The position numbers and the translations under genes are program-made. A stretch of 22,598 bases of DNA from an uncultured Prevotella sp. (GTDB lineage Bacteria; Bacteroidota; Bacteroidia; Bacteroidales; Bacteroidaceae): the NCBI GenBank assembly GCA_934281565.1, contig CAKQXI010000028.1, forward strand, positions 1 to 22,598, given 5' to 3'. The notes under the pieces were generated by a model, which saw only the letters and a list, made by a program, of their open reading frames with translations, ran no database searches and had not been told where the DNA came from. Shown here piece by piece: positions 1 to 7,189 of the stretch; position 1 is the stretch's first letter, and each line of letters opens with the position of its first letter.

Positions 1-1
1 C

Positions 2-412
2 TTTAATCCAGAGGAAAGTATCGATTTCAATGGCAACACAGGTCCTTTCATCCAGTATACCTACGCTCGTATCCGCAGCATCATGCGCAAGGCAGCAGCC
101 GATGGCATCAAGATTCCAGCACAGTTGGGCAATGATGCTCCATTGAATGAGAAAGAGATTGACCTTATCCAGAAGATGAACGACTTCGCTGCAGCCGTAG
201 CCGATGCAGGCAATAACTACAACCCTGCCGGTATCGCCAACTACTGCTACGAGTTGACCAAGGAGTTCAACCAGTTCTATCATGATTACAGCATCCTGAA
301 TGCTGAGAGCGAGGCGGAGAAGACCACTCGCTTGGTTCTTGCTGCCAACATCGCCAAGATCTTGAAGAACGGTATGGCTTTGCTCGGTATCGAGGTTCCA
401 GAGAGAATGTAA
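2..412 (+). CDS. argS: Arginyl-tRNA synthetase, C-terminal part (5' end outside window)
   Basis: Charges tRNA-Arg with arginine in the cytoplasm, using ATP. The reading frame is open from base 2, so this is the 3' end of a longer gene. The visible 136 residues begin with FNPEESIDFNGNTGPFIQY, matching the class I ArgRS region (NTGPFIQYTYAR) that leads into the C-terminal anticodon-binding helical bundle (DALR domain). The end, MALLGIEVPERM, is also typical of Bacteroidetes ArgRS. No internal stop or oddity is visible. The gene is followed at 463 by a hairpin terminator, so it probably ends its transcription unit. Confidence 0.93.
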   Translation, partial: FNPEESIDFNGNTGPFIQYTYARIRSIMRKAAADGIKIPAQLGNDAPLNEKEIDLIQKMNDFAAAVADAGNNYNPAGIANYCYELTKEFNQFYHDYSILNAESEAEKTTRLVLAANIAKILKNGMALLGIEVPERM

Positions 413-462
413 AGATATAATAACCTACAATTGAATATAACATTATTGACTATTGACAAATA

Positions 463-513
463 ATGAGCATAGTCCCAAGGATAACACTATGGGATATGCT
501 CATTTGCTTTTTT
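463..513 (+). terminator. Rho-independent terminator of argS
   Basis: Near-perfect inverted repeat: ATGAGCATAGTCCCA (463-477) pairs with TGGGATATGCTCAT (490-503) with one bulged base. It is followed directly by a T-rich tract (TTGCTTTTTTT). It lies 50 bp after the argS stop codon and 17 bp before the next start. Confidence 0.85.
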
Positions 514-529
514 ATCATATTAAATAAAG

Positions 530-1006
530 ATGAATAATAAAATGCCGGTAAATCCTCCATCTTGGAGAAATGACACTGTTTTACCTTTGCCAAATGAGGT
601 AAGGGCAAATGCTTGGGCTGTGGATGCCGCTTGCTCGGGCAATCCTGGTCCAATGGAATATCAATGTATCGACCTCCAGACAGGAGCGAGGGTTTTCCAT
701 TACGGTCCGCTTCATGGTACGAACAATATTGGTGAGTTCCTTGCCATCGTCCATGCCTTGGCATTGATGGAACAAAAAGGCATTAAGGACAAGGTTATTT
801 ATAGTGACAGTGTGAATGCCCAGCTATGGATAAGCAAGAAACAGTGCAAGACCAAGTTGGAACGTAACGCCAAGACCGAGCCTCTCTATCAGATTATCGT
901 TCGTGCCGAGAATTGGCTTCGCACTCATAACATCACTATTCCTATCTTGAAATGGGAAACAAAGAAATGGGGCGAGATACCTGCTGACTTCGGGAGAAAA
1001 GGATGA
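530..1006 (+). CDS. Ribonuclease HI-family protein
   Basis: Likely hydrolyses the RNA strand of RNA-DNA hybrids in the cytoplasm (primer or R-loop removal). The 158-aa product has the RNase H core: VDAACSGNPGP (D32) corresponds to the DGSCxGNPGP strand of E. coli RnhA, NNIGEFLAI (E69) to NNRMELMA, YSDS (D93) to TDSQY, and D153 near the C-terminus (PADFG) sits where the fourth acidic residue is expected. It lacks the N-terminal hybrid-binding (viroplasmin) domain and instead has about 25 extra residues. The ATG at 530 is the only sensible start; no strong ribosome site is seen, as usual for the phylum. It is flanked by terminators on both sides, so it appears monocistronic. I saw no clear promoter. 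Family assignment is firm; the exact orthologue is not. Confidence 0.85.
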   Translation: MNNKMPVNPPSWRNDTVLPLPNEVRANAWAVDAACSGNPGPMEYQCIDLQTGARVFHYGPLHGTNNIGEFLAIVHALALMEQKGIKDKVIYSDSVNAQLWISKKQCKTKLERNAKTEPLYQIIVRAENWLRTHNITIPILKWETKKWGEIPADFGRKG

Positions 1007-1014
1007 TTCTTTTT

Positions 1015-1050
1015 AAGAGACATTATGATAACAATCATAGTGCCTCTTTT
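1015..1050 (+). terminator. Terminator after RNase HI gene
   Basis: AAGAGACATTATGAT (1015-1029) pairs with ATCATAGTGCCTCTT (1034-1048) with one mismatch and one wobble. The loop is AACA and the tract is TTTT. It lies 8 bp after the stop codon and between convergent genes, so it may act in both directions. Confidence 0.8.
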
Positions 1051-1076
1051 ATGGGATAAAATATTCTATAAGAACC

Positions 1077-1481
1077 TTACTTTTTTACCCAGTTCTCAAT
1101 TGATAATCCGGGAATATGGCTTACGTGTTTTATGTTTTCAGTAACCATTACAAGATTATTTGCTAAAGCTGTAACGCCAATGAGTAGGTCAAAGTTTTCA
1201 ATCATCATCCCAACTTGTCGAAGTTCTTTTTTAATACGTCCATATTCACATAAAATCGGACGAATTGGGAGAACTTGTATGATAGTGAGTAAATCTTCTA
1301 TCTCTTTGGTATGCTTGGCTACATTTTTGCTACATTGTGCACCATAAATTAATTCCGCCAATGTAATTTCAGAAATGTAGCAATGAGATGTACCTATTTC
1401 TCTTAATTTCTCACGAATGTTATATTTTCCTTTGAATAGGTAAATACAAATGTTTGTGTCTAGTAGGTAACCTTGTTCCAT
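1077..1481 (-). CDS. vapC: PIN-domain ribonuclease toxin, VapC type
   Basis: Probable toxin of a type II toxin-antitoxin pair: a metal-dependent endoribonuclease that cuts tRNA or rRNA when freed from its antitoxin. The 134-aa product has the PIN acidic set: D8 in LLDTNICIYL, E43 in LAELIYGA and D98 in ENFDLLIG, with TEN (114-116) where TxN is usual. The length is normal for VapC. It lies 12 bp downstream of the antitoxin gene on the same strand, antitoxin first, and shares its promoter. The conserved residues are all present, so it is probably active. RNA target and toxicity are not readable from sequence. Confidence 0.9.
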   Translation of the reverse strand: MEQGYLLDTNICIYLFKGKYNIREKLREIGTSHCYISEITLAELIYGAQCSKNVAKHTKEIEDLLTIIQVLPIRPILCEYGRIKKELRQVGMMIENFDLLIGVTALANNLVMVTENIKHVSHIPGLSIENWVKK

Positions 1482-1493
1482 AATAAAAACTAT

Positions 1494-1751
1494 TTAGTCG
1501 TCAAAGGAAGCAATTTCACGAGCATAATCAGTGTTACGCCCCTCAAGAATTGCTTTTTCGATCAAATCTCCATCGTGATTATCCCATGCACCAAAAAGTT
1601 TATCTAGGGTTGCAGCTTCATGTTTCTTTTCTGCAATTTGTTTGTTTATGGCTGATTCATGCAGCTTGTTTGCAAGCCATTGTTCATTGCTGGCATTCAG
1701 CGACATGGACTGAATGAAATTCCAAAGACCATTTAATGTTATAGATGCCAT
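1494..1751 (-). CDS. VapB-type antitoxin (small partner of VapC)
   Basis: An 85-aa acidic protein directly upstream of the PIN toxin gene, so by position and size the antitoxin that would bind and silence the toxin and repress the operon. The first part (MASITLNGLWNFIQSMSLNA) leads into helical sequence with a charged middle (NKQIAEKKHEAATLDKLFGAW) and an acidic end. AEKKHEAATLDKLFGAW-type segments are seen in other Bacteroidetes VapC partners. I do not recognise a classical AbrB or ribbon-helix-helix domain, so the DNA-binding class is unclear. A consensus promoter lies about 30 bp upstream. Confidence 0.75.
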   Translation of the reverse strand: MASITLNGLWNFIQSMSLNASNEQWLANKLHESAINKQIAEKKHEAATLDKLFGAWDNHDGDLIEKAILEGRNTDYAREIASFDD

Positions 1752-1780
1752 AAGCGATAATATTTATGTTTGTTTTTCTG

Positions 1781-1811
1781 CAAAGCTACGATTTTAATTT
1801 GAAACGACAAA
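1781..1811 (-). promoter_or_regulatory. Promoter of the vapBC-type operon
   Basis: Read on the minus strand: TTTG (1808-1811), 19-nt spacer, then TAGCTTTG (1781-1788), matching the Bacteroidetes -33/-7 consensus. The predicted transcript starts about 25 nt before the antitoxin ATG. Confidence 0.8.
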
Positions 1812-1839
1812 GGAAAAGGGGGAAATATTTTACTTTGTT

Positions 1840-3756
1840 TTATTCATTTTTTGTAATTCCCTCAATATACTCCCACAGTTTTTTATAGAACGGATGCTGA
1901 GTCATCGTATCCTTGTTGCCAAGGATGATGAGCTTCATCCTTGCCCTCGTCATCGCTACGTTCATACGGCGGAGGTCTTTGAGGAAACCTATCTGGCCAT
2001 TGTCGTTGGAACGAACTAATGAGATAAGGATGATATCACGCTCTTGCCCTTGGAAACCATCGACCGTGTTCACACTGATGAGACGGCGATAAGGCTTGAA
2101 GAACTCATACTTCTTGATGAGGCGTTTCAAGTATTGTACTTGCGCACGATAAGGGGAGATGATGCCTACGTCAATGCTCTCGTTGAGCACTCGTTGCTTA
2201 CCAATCTTGGTGAAATATTCAGCAAGTGTAAGGAGAGTAAGCTCTCCCTCCGCCTTGTTAATTCTTCCGAAACTCTCGCCTACGAATTGTTCCTTGAAAT
2301 TGTTGTCCGTAGTTTCCTCAATGGTGTCCATAGGTTCCTTGTCAGAAGTATCAATCCATGTGATAGGGTGGTCGTAGTCGAGGATGCCACGATGTCTTAT
2401 CTGTGGCGCACTCTCCACTTGACCCTTGTAGAACCAGTTGCTGGAGAAGCGCATGATCTCATCATTCATGCGATATTGTATCTTCAGAAGTGTCACGACC
2501 TCAGGTTTGTTCTCAGCGATACGTTCCATAAGAGTTTTGCCTAATCCTGCTCGTAAGGCTGCAATGCTTTTTACTGTTGGTGGCAACTGGCAATGGTCGC
2601 CTGCCAATATCACTCTGGATGCACGGCGTATAGGTATCCAACAAGCAGCTTCCAATGCTTGTGCTGCCTCGTCGATGAAAAGGGTACCAAACTTCATTCC
2701 CTCCAATAAGCGATGTGCCGAACCAACAAGTGTGCAAGCGATGACACGAGCCTCGCCAAAGAGTTCGGCATTGATGCGGATTTCTATCTCTGCGGCACGA
2801 CTTTTCAGTCGTTCCATTTTCTGATGATAGTTCTCACTGCCTTTCTTGCGATTTTTTCGCAATTCCCTGATGGCTTTTCGGATAGCCCACAGTTGTGGAT
2901 AGTCGGCATGACTCTCGAAACGGCGTTCGTATGTAAAACCGAGCATCTTGTCGTTCACACGAGTAGGGTTACCGATACGTAATACATTGATACCTCTATC
3001 TACTAATTTTTCAGAAATCCAGTCCACAGCCATGTTACTTTGGGCGCAAACCAATACCTGACTTTCACGCATCAGCGTCTCATTGATGGCTTCCACAAGT
3101 GTAGTGGTCTTTCCTGTTCCAGGAGGACCGTGAACGATGGCGACATCTTTTGCCCAAAGCACCTCGTTTACGGCCCTTTCTTGAGTAGGGTTAAGCCAAG
3201 GAAACTTCATTGGCTCAAAAGAGAACTTTCCTACCTTTTGATGGGAATAGAACAAGTCTCGAAGACAAGCCAGACGGTTGTTCTTGGCTTTCATGGTGCG
3301 GTCCAAAGCCTCGAACATCAGCTTATAGCTGGTTTCGTCAAAAGAAAGCAGTACGCCGATAGGGTCGGTTGATTGTTGAATATCCAGCAATGGGGCGGAG
3401 TCTGGCACGGTAATCACCATTCTGTCACCATCCACATAGCTTACGGTTCCTGTAAAAGAGAAGTATTTAAGTGAAGAATTCCCTACTCTAAAAAACATGA
3501 CAGGTCGCCCGAACTCGAAGTTATGTTCTATATCTTGGTCGGAAGTACGAAAAACTTCGATGGCTGTTTGGTTCAATGAGTTATAAAAGCTCTTGCCTAC
3601 ACGCAGTGGATACCAAGCATCGCCACGTTTCACCTTTCGTTGCATACCTATTTGTTCGGTGAGTTTGCGAAAGGCTTCTTTTTCCGTATAATACTCCAGT
3701 TGGAGCAATGTACGTTGCTGCATTAATGCCTGGATGGGTGATATTTGTTCAAACAT
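1840..3756 (-). CDS. Superfamily 1B helicase, UPF1/IGHMBP2-like
   Basis: Predicted ATP-dependent 5'-3' DNA or RNA helicase of the UPF1-like branch, cytoplasmic. The 638-aa product has the full motif set in order: Q motif LNPTQERAV (about 188), Walker A GPPGTGKT (about 210), motif Ia AQSN, Walker B DEAAQALE (about 362), motif III GDHCQLPPT (about 385), QYRM (about 426), VDGFQGQE (about 565) and the arginine-finger motif MTRAR (about 601). The N-terminal 180 residues resemble the beta-barrel/stalk region (1B) of IGHMBP2 proteins. No extra nuclease domain is visible. It is monocistronic, with its own consensus promoter, divergent from the fimbrillin gene. Physiological role unknown; DNA repair or RNA surveillance are both possible. 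Confidence 0.9.
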   Translation of the reverse strand: MFEQISPIQALMQQRTLLQLEYYTEKEAFRKLTEQIGMQRKVKRGDAWYPLRVGKSFYNSLNQTAIEVFRTSDQDIEHNFEFGRPVMFFRVGNSSLKYFSFTGTVSYVDGDRMVITVPDSAPLLDIQQSTDPIGVLLSFDETSYKLMFEALDRTMKAKNNRLACLRDLFYSHQKVGKFSFEPMKFPWLNPTQERAVNEVLWAKDVAIVHGPPGTGKTTTLVEAINETLMRESQVLVCAQSNMAVDWISEKLVDRGINVLRIGNPTRVNDKMLGFTYERRFESHADYPQLWAIRKAIRELRKNRKKGSENYHQKMERLKSRAAEIEIRINAELFGEARVIACTLVGSAHRLLEGMKFGTLFIDEAAQALEAACWIPIRRASRVILAGDHCQLPPTVKSIAALRAGLGKTLMERIAENKPEVVTLLKIQYRMNDEIMRFSSNWFYKGQVESAPQIRHRGILDYDHPITWIDTSDKEPMDTIEETTDNNFKEQFVGESFGRINKAEGELTLLTLAEYFTKIGKQRVLNESIDVGIISPYRAQVQYLKRLIKKYEFFKPYRRLISVNTVDGFQGQERDIILISLVRSNDNGQIGFLKDLRRMNVAMTRARMKLIILGNKDTMTQHPFYKKLWEYIEGITKNE

Positions 3757-3785
3757 GTTTATATGCTATGTCATATTTGTTGCTG

Positions 3786-3817
3786 CAAAGTTACACTTTT
3801 ATATCTGAAATGCCAAA
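3786..3817 (-). promoter_or_regulatory. Promoter of the helicase gene
   Basis: Minus strand TTTG (3814-3817), 20-nt spacer, TAACTTTG (3786-3793). Predicted start about 30 nt before the helicase ATG. Confidence 0.8.
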
Positions 3818-3832
3818 GAAAAACAAGAAAAC

Positions 3833-3889
3833 TTGTATGATGCCTTGCCAGACCTAAAAGAAAGTGCCCAATACCATAAAATCATACAA
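3833..3889. repeat. Inverted repeat between divergent promoters
   Basis: TTGTATGAT (3833-3841) and ATCATACAA (3881-3889) are a perfect 9-bp inverted pair 39 bp apart. The right arm ends 4 bp before the -33 box of the fimbrillin promoter; the left arm is 15 bp outside the -33 box of the helicase promoter. Placement suggests a regulator site, possibly with looping. No known binder. Confidence 0.45.
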
Positions 3890-3893
3890 TTCT

Positions 3894-3925
3894 TTTGCTG
3901 AATTCAAATATTTTCATTACTTTTG
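3894..3925 (+). promoter_or_regulatory. Promoter of the fimbrillin leader
   Basis: TTTG (3894-3897), 20-nt spacer, TACTTTTG (3918-3925), then CA: an excellent Bacteroidetes promoter. It lies about 410 bp before the fimbrillin start, so it implies a very long 5' untranslated region or a separate small RNA. Confidence 0.8.
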
Positions 3926-3931
3926 CACAGT

Positions 3932-4336
3932 CATCCCATGGATTGCCAACAATGAGTTGCTGGCGTTAATCTATGGTTTGGCTCTATTTATAAGAAATGG
4001 TGTTTACTACGTTAACTTCTGACAGACTGAAACTTAGGAACTTTCAAATGTGCTCAGAGGAAGATGATAGTGGATGCCTACAAATCGTGTATATATACAC
4101 AGCACAGGTATGCCCTTTCGTAAGGAGGGGTATGCTTTGTGCTACATACATATATACAATGTTGGCGTAGGTGTGTCCTGTTACTTCTGTCCTTGGCATA
4201 GCGGTTTCCTAAGACCTCAGTCTGCAAGGACACAATAGAGGTAAGGACTCCTACGCCAATATCTTTTGAATAGATGAAGCCTAATTTTAATAATCATCTG
4301 CTTTGGGAGTTCAGCGGAACATAATAGCTTAAAGCA
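3932..4336 (+). promoter_or_regulatory. Long structured 5' leader (or separate RNA) upstream of fimbrillin gene
   Basis: There is no credible coding region in the 580 bp between the helicase and fimbrillin genes. The part after the promoter is dense in secondary structure. Hairpin 1 at 3936-3976: CCATGGATT with AATCTATGG (one wobble), an inner GCCA/TGGC and CAA/TTG. A 14-bp palindrome GTGTATATATACAC at 4087-4100. Hairpin 2 at 4102-4142: outer GCACA/TGTGC and an inner TATGCCC paired with GGGGTATG sequence. Hairpin 3 at 4162-4259, described separately. The first hairpin starts within a few bases of the predicted transcription start. No known riboswitch consensus is recognised. Inference: regulatory leader controlling a surface protein. 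Confidence 0.6.
4162..4259 (+). repeat. 98-nt imperfect hairpin in fimbrillin leader, possible attenuator
   Basis: Nested complementary blocks: TTGGCGTAGG (4162-4171) with CCTACGCCAA (4250-4259), TCCT (4176-4179) with AGGA (4244-4247), TACTTCT (4182-4188) with AGAGGTA (4237-4243), and GTCCTTG (4189-4195) with CAAGGAC (4225-4231). This gives about 28 pairs around a 29-nt loop. TATCTTTT follows at once, so it could end transcription before the fimbrillin gene. Alternatives are a mobile miniature inverted repeat or an invertible segment; the latter is less likely because no recombinase gene is near and the promoter is outside it. Confidence 0.6.
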
Positions 4337-6994
4337 ATGATATACGTTAAAAGGAAAAGTACAAGTTTATTGTTGGCATTGGCATCTTTATCAGTAGTAT
4401 CATCATCCTTAGTGTCATGTTCAGAAAGTGTAGGAATGTCTGGTGTCACTCTTTCCGACAAGAAGATTTCTTTTACTGCAACAGAAGTGAATGGCTGGAC
4501 TCCAAACTCTGGCAGCAGTAGTAATGACGAAACCACTCGTACAATGAGCACCGTTGATTCTTATCATCCATTAATCGTAAAGAGTGACTTAGGAAAGCCA
4601 TTGTATCTTCATCCAGTGGAACAAGTGGGTACTTATTTTTATAATGACAAGGACGAGTTGGTTACTCGCTCTGGTGTTCCTTTGTCTGAGATTAATAATC
4701 AGAATAGTATATCTACCAGAGGAACAAAGGTAACGGAGATTGGTGATGAAATCTTTGTTAGCGCAGTATCTAAGAAAGATAATGTAGAAGCAGGGTACTT
4801 CTCTTTTGAAAAGGCAACAAAGAGTGGCAATATTTGGCATATTTCCAATGACGAGTATTGGACTACCAATGCTTCCTTATCATTCTATGCCTATGCCCCA
4901 ACTAATGCCAGTATGCTGTCCACAAGCGACAGTGGACTGTCGGGATACAGGACAGTACACTATGTCGCAGGAACAGGAGATGATATTAAGTCACAACCAG
5001 ACTTCATAGTGGCAAAGAGCGAGGACAATGAACACAAAGCAACAGATACACCAAATGCTGTAAACCTACATTTCTCCCATGCCTTAACAGCCATTACCTT
5101 TGCCGTTGGAAAGGACATGGTGCCTGGCACTATCAGTAAGATAACTGTCCGTGGTGTAAAAGGTGAGGGCGATTATAATATTGCCACTAATACTTGGAAT
5201 ACTGATAATGTTACTGCTGATGCAGAATACACCATAGATAAACTCGGTTCCAATGGTGATGGTACAATAACAGGTGAGAAAGATGTAGCCCTTACCAATA
5301 ATGACCAAACGCTTTTAATGATACCACAAACGTTAGGTTCAGATGCCGAAGTGGAAATAGTCTTTGACAATGACAATGGTGCAAAGACCCTTACCGCCAG
5401 TTTAAGCGGTACAAGTTGGGAAGCAGGGCATAGTATTATTTATAAGCTATCCGCTTCTGAAGTCACAACTCTTAACTTGGGTAATATTGAGTTTCCTATT
5501 AATTGGAGCAGTCAATATACAACCACGGTAAACAAGTTGAAGTCAGCTTATGCGAATGGTAATCAAGTAGGCTTGTTCATCGTAGATGATAACAATAAGT
5601 TGAGGAATGCCAATGTTGCCGTAACATATAATAGCACTTCAAAGACTTGGAGCATTCCAGCGGACAAGACTTGTTTGTTCTCTCCGAGGTTCCAGTACTT
5701 CGCTTATTATCCTTACCAAGAAAACCTAATAGGAATGCCCACAGAGGGTAGCACAATAACCATCAGTGGCAATACAAAGGAAGAAATGGCTACCAATTTC
5801 TTTAGCACTGCCATAGAGAATTGGCAACCAGCTTCTGACCAAAGTGACTTGGATAAGCTGGACAAGTGCGATTTGCAAATCGGTATGGCTAATATTAGTA
5901 ATACGGCAAGTAGCATCGATTTTAATACGATGTCCCATGCCATGTCCCTTGCGGAAGTCACTCTAACAACAAGAAATGATTGTAACTGTGAACTTTATAA
6001 TGATGCAAGTTATACATGGGTAGGTCCAGTTCCTGCAAGTGAGAACTTTGATACTAATAAAATGTTCAAGGTTACCAATTATGAATATACCAACAATAAG
6101 TTTGTCGCTATTGTCAAGCCAAATACTGAAACTGAATTTAGTGGAGGAGAGAAAGAATATGGTGTATGGTCTACAACGGTTCCTGCCATAGAAGCCAATG
6201 CCATAGGCTACGGTTCCAGTATTTTAAATCTGAAGCAAAGATTTACATTAAAGCCTGGCGACATATATTATTCTAAAGGTGAGCTTACTCATCAGAATGA
6301 AGCATTGGTTTCAGATAAGACACCAATAGGTGTTGTTGGATATATAGGCAGTAACTATTGGACAGAGAAAGATACCAAGGCAAAAGGCATTGGAGGTCAC
6401 GCCTTGGTTATTGGTTTGAAAGCTATAGGTTCTACAGGAACAACAAATCAAGGAACAAACTTTTATTGGTATCCTTCAAACGCAAACGCAAGTCGTACTA
6501 AGGTTAATGGAGCATTGATTAGAGGTTCTTCCACACAAACCTATGGATCTGGTTATACAGAGACTAACGCCTTGGTATCCATGAGCCCTGCATATGCTGC
6601 AGCCTACCAAGCCAAGAATTATTCTACACTTCCTGCCAACTCAGATAAGTGTACTGGGTGGTTTTTACCAACAGCTGGTCAATATTATGCTATAACGTCT
6701 CAATTAGGTGGGGGTATCAATCCTGACACTTGGGACATAAATACTTTTTTTAAAAATGCGAAAACAGTTTCAACTAACATAAATACTGCTTTAAGCAAAG
6801 TTGGTGCTAACAACTATACAGAATTTTTCCAAGGAACTGTTGCGTGGGTATGGACATCTTCGGAGGGTTCATCTACAGATGCTATAATTGTAGATTCTGG
6901 CGTAGATGATAATCAAGGCTTAGGATCCTTTCGTTTTTATTTTTTCCCTAAGAGTGCAAACTCCGCAACTGTCCGTCCTTTCCTTGCTTTTTAA
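4337..6994 (+). CDS. Fimbrillin-family (Mfa1-like) lipoprotein with C-terminal FISUMP-like domain
   Basis: Probable outer-membrane-anchored fimbrial or adhesin subunit. The 885-aa product has a lipoprotein signal: basic start MIYVKRK, hydrophobic stretch, lipobox LVSC with C28. Two fimbrillin-like (Mfa_like_1) units follow; their hallmark strands are LHFSHALTAITFAVG (about 244) and FNTMSHAMSLAEVTL (about 528). The last 220 residues differ: CTGWFLPTAGQYYAI (about 771) and VWTSSEGS (about 838) resemble the Fibrobacter major-paralogous/DUF1566 fold found at the tips of Bacteroidetes surface proteins. It is monocistronic, with a long structured leader and a strong terminator. No FimB/C-type accessory genes lie next to it. 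Type V pilin maturation (lipidation then Rgp-type cleavage) is known for the family; here it is inference. Confidence 0.85.
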   Translation: MIYVKRKSTSLLLALASLSVVSSSLVSCSESVGMSGVTLSDKKISFTATEVNGWTPNSGSSSNDETTRTMSTVDSYHPLIVKSDLGKPLYLHPVEQVGTYFYNDKDELVTRSGVPLSEINNQNSISTRGTKVTEIGDEIFVSAVSKKDNVEAGYFSFEKATKSGNIWHISNDEYWTTNASLSFYAYAPTNASMLSTSDSGLSGYRTVHYVAGTGDDIKSQPDFIVAKSEDNEHKATDTPNAVNLHFSHALTAITFAVGKDMVPGTISKITVRGVKGEGDYNIATNTWNTDNVTADAEYTIDKLGSNGDGTITGEKDVALTNNDQTLLMIPQTLGSDAEVEIVFDNDNGAKTLTASLSGTSWEAGHSIIYKLSASEVTTLNLGNIEFPINWSSQYTTTVNKLKSAYANGNQVGLFIVDDNNKLRNANVAVTYNSTSKTWSIPADKTCLFSPRFQYFAYYPYQENLIGMPTEGSTITISGNTKEEMATNFFSTAIENWQPASDQSDLDKLDKCDLQIGMANISNTASSIDFNTMSHAMSLAEVTLTTRNDCNCELYNDASYTWVGPVPASENFDTNKMFKVTNYEYTNNKFVAIVKPNTETEFSGGEKEYGVWSTTVPAIEANAIGYGSSILNLKQRFTLKPGDIYYSKGELTHQNEALVSDKTPIGVVGYIGSNYWTEKDTKAKGIGGHALVIGLKAIGSTGTTNQGTNFYWYPSNANASRTKVNGALIRGSSTQTYGSGYTETNALVSMSPAYAAAYQAKNYSTLPANSDKCTGWFLPTAGQYYAITSQLGGGINPDTWDINTFFKNAKTVSTNINTALSKVGANNYTEFFQGTVAWVWTSSEGSSTDAIIVDSGVDDNQGLGSFRFYFFPKSANSATVRPFLAF

Positions 6995-7055
6995 TTCATA
7001 TAAATATTAAGTACTTTTTTACCAATCAAATGTGAAAGCCAAAGCATAGAAGTAT

Positions 7056-7087
7056 ATCCCAGTCATGGTTAATGACTGGGATTTTTT
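7056..7087 (+). terminator. Strong terminator of fimbrillin gene
   Basis: Perfect 11-bp stem ATCCCAGTCAT (7056-7066) / ATGACTGGGAT (7072-7082), loop GGTTA, then TTTTTT. It lies 62 bp after the stop codon. Confidence 0.93.
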
Positions 7088-7152
7088 CTTGGGAAAAAGG
7101 AAAAAAGAGATAGAAAAGGCTTAGGAAAGCATATAATGTTTGTTATTTTTTG

Positions 7153-7160
7153 TATTTTTG
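7153..7160 (+). promoter_or_regulatory. Promoter -7 element of ABC ATPase gene
   Basis: TATTTTTG followed by CAG, 29 bp before the ATG. No good TTTG at the expected -33 distance, so it may be weak or activator-dependent. Confidence 0.6.
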
Positions 7161-7189
7161 CAGTCATTATATAATTCTTTAAGGATAAA

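Noticed and set aside
1077..1751. VapBC pair as something novel
   Set aside because: Gene order, sizes, PIN residues and promoter are all ordinary for type II toxin-antitoxin loci.
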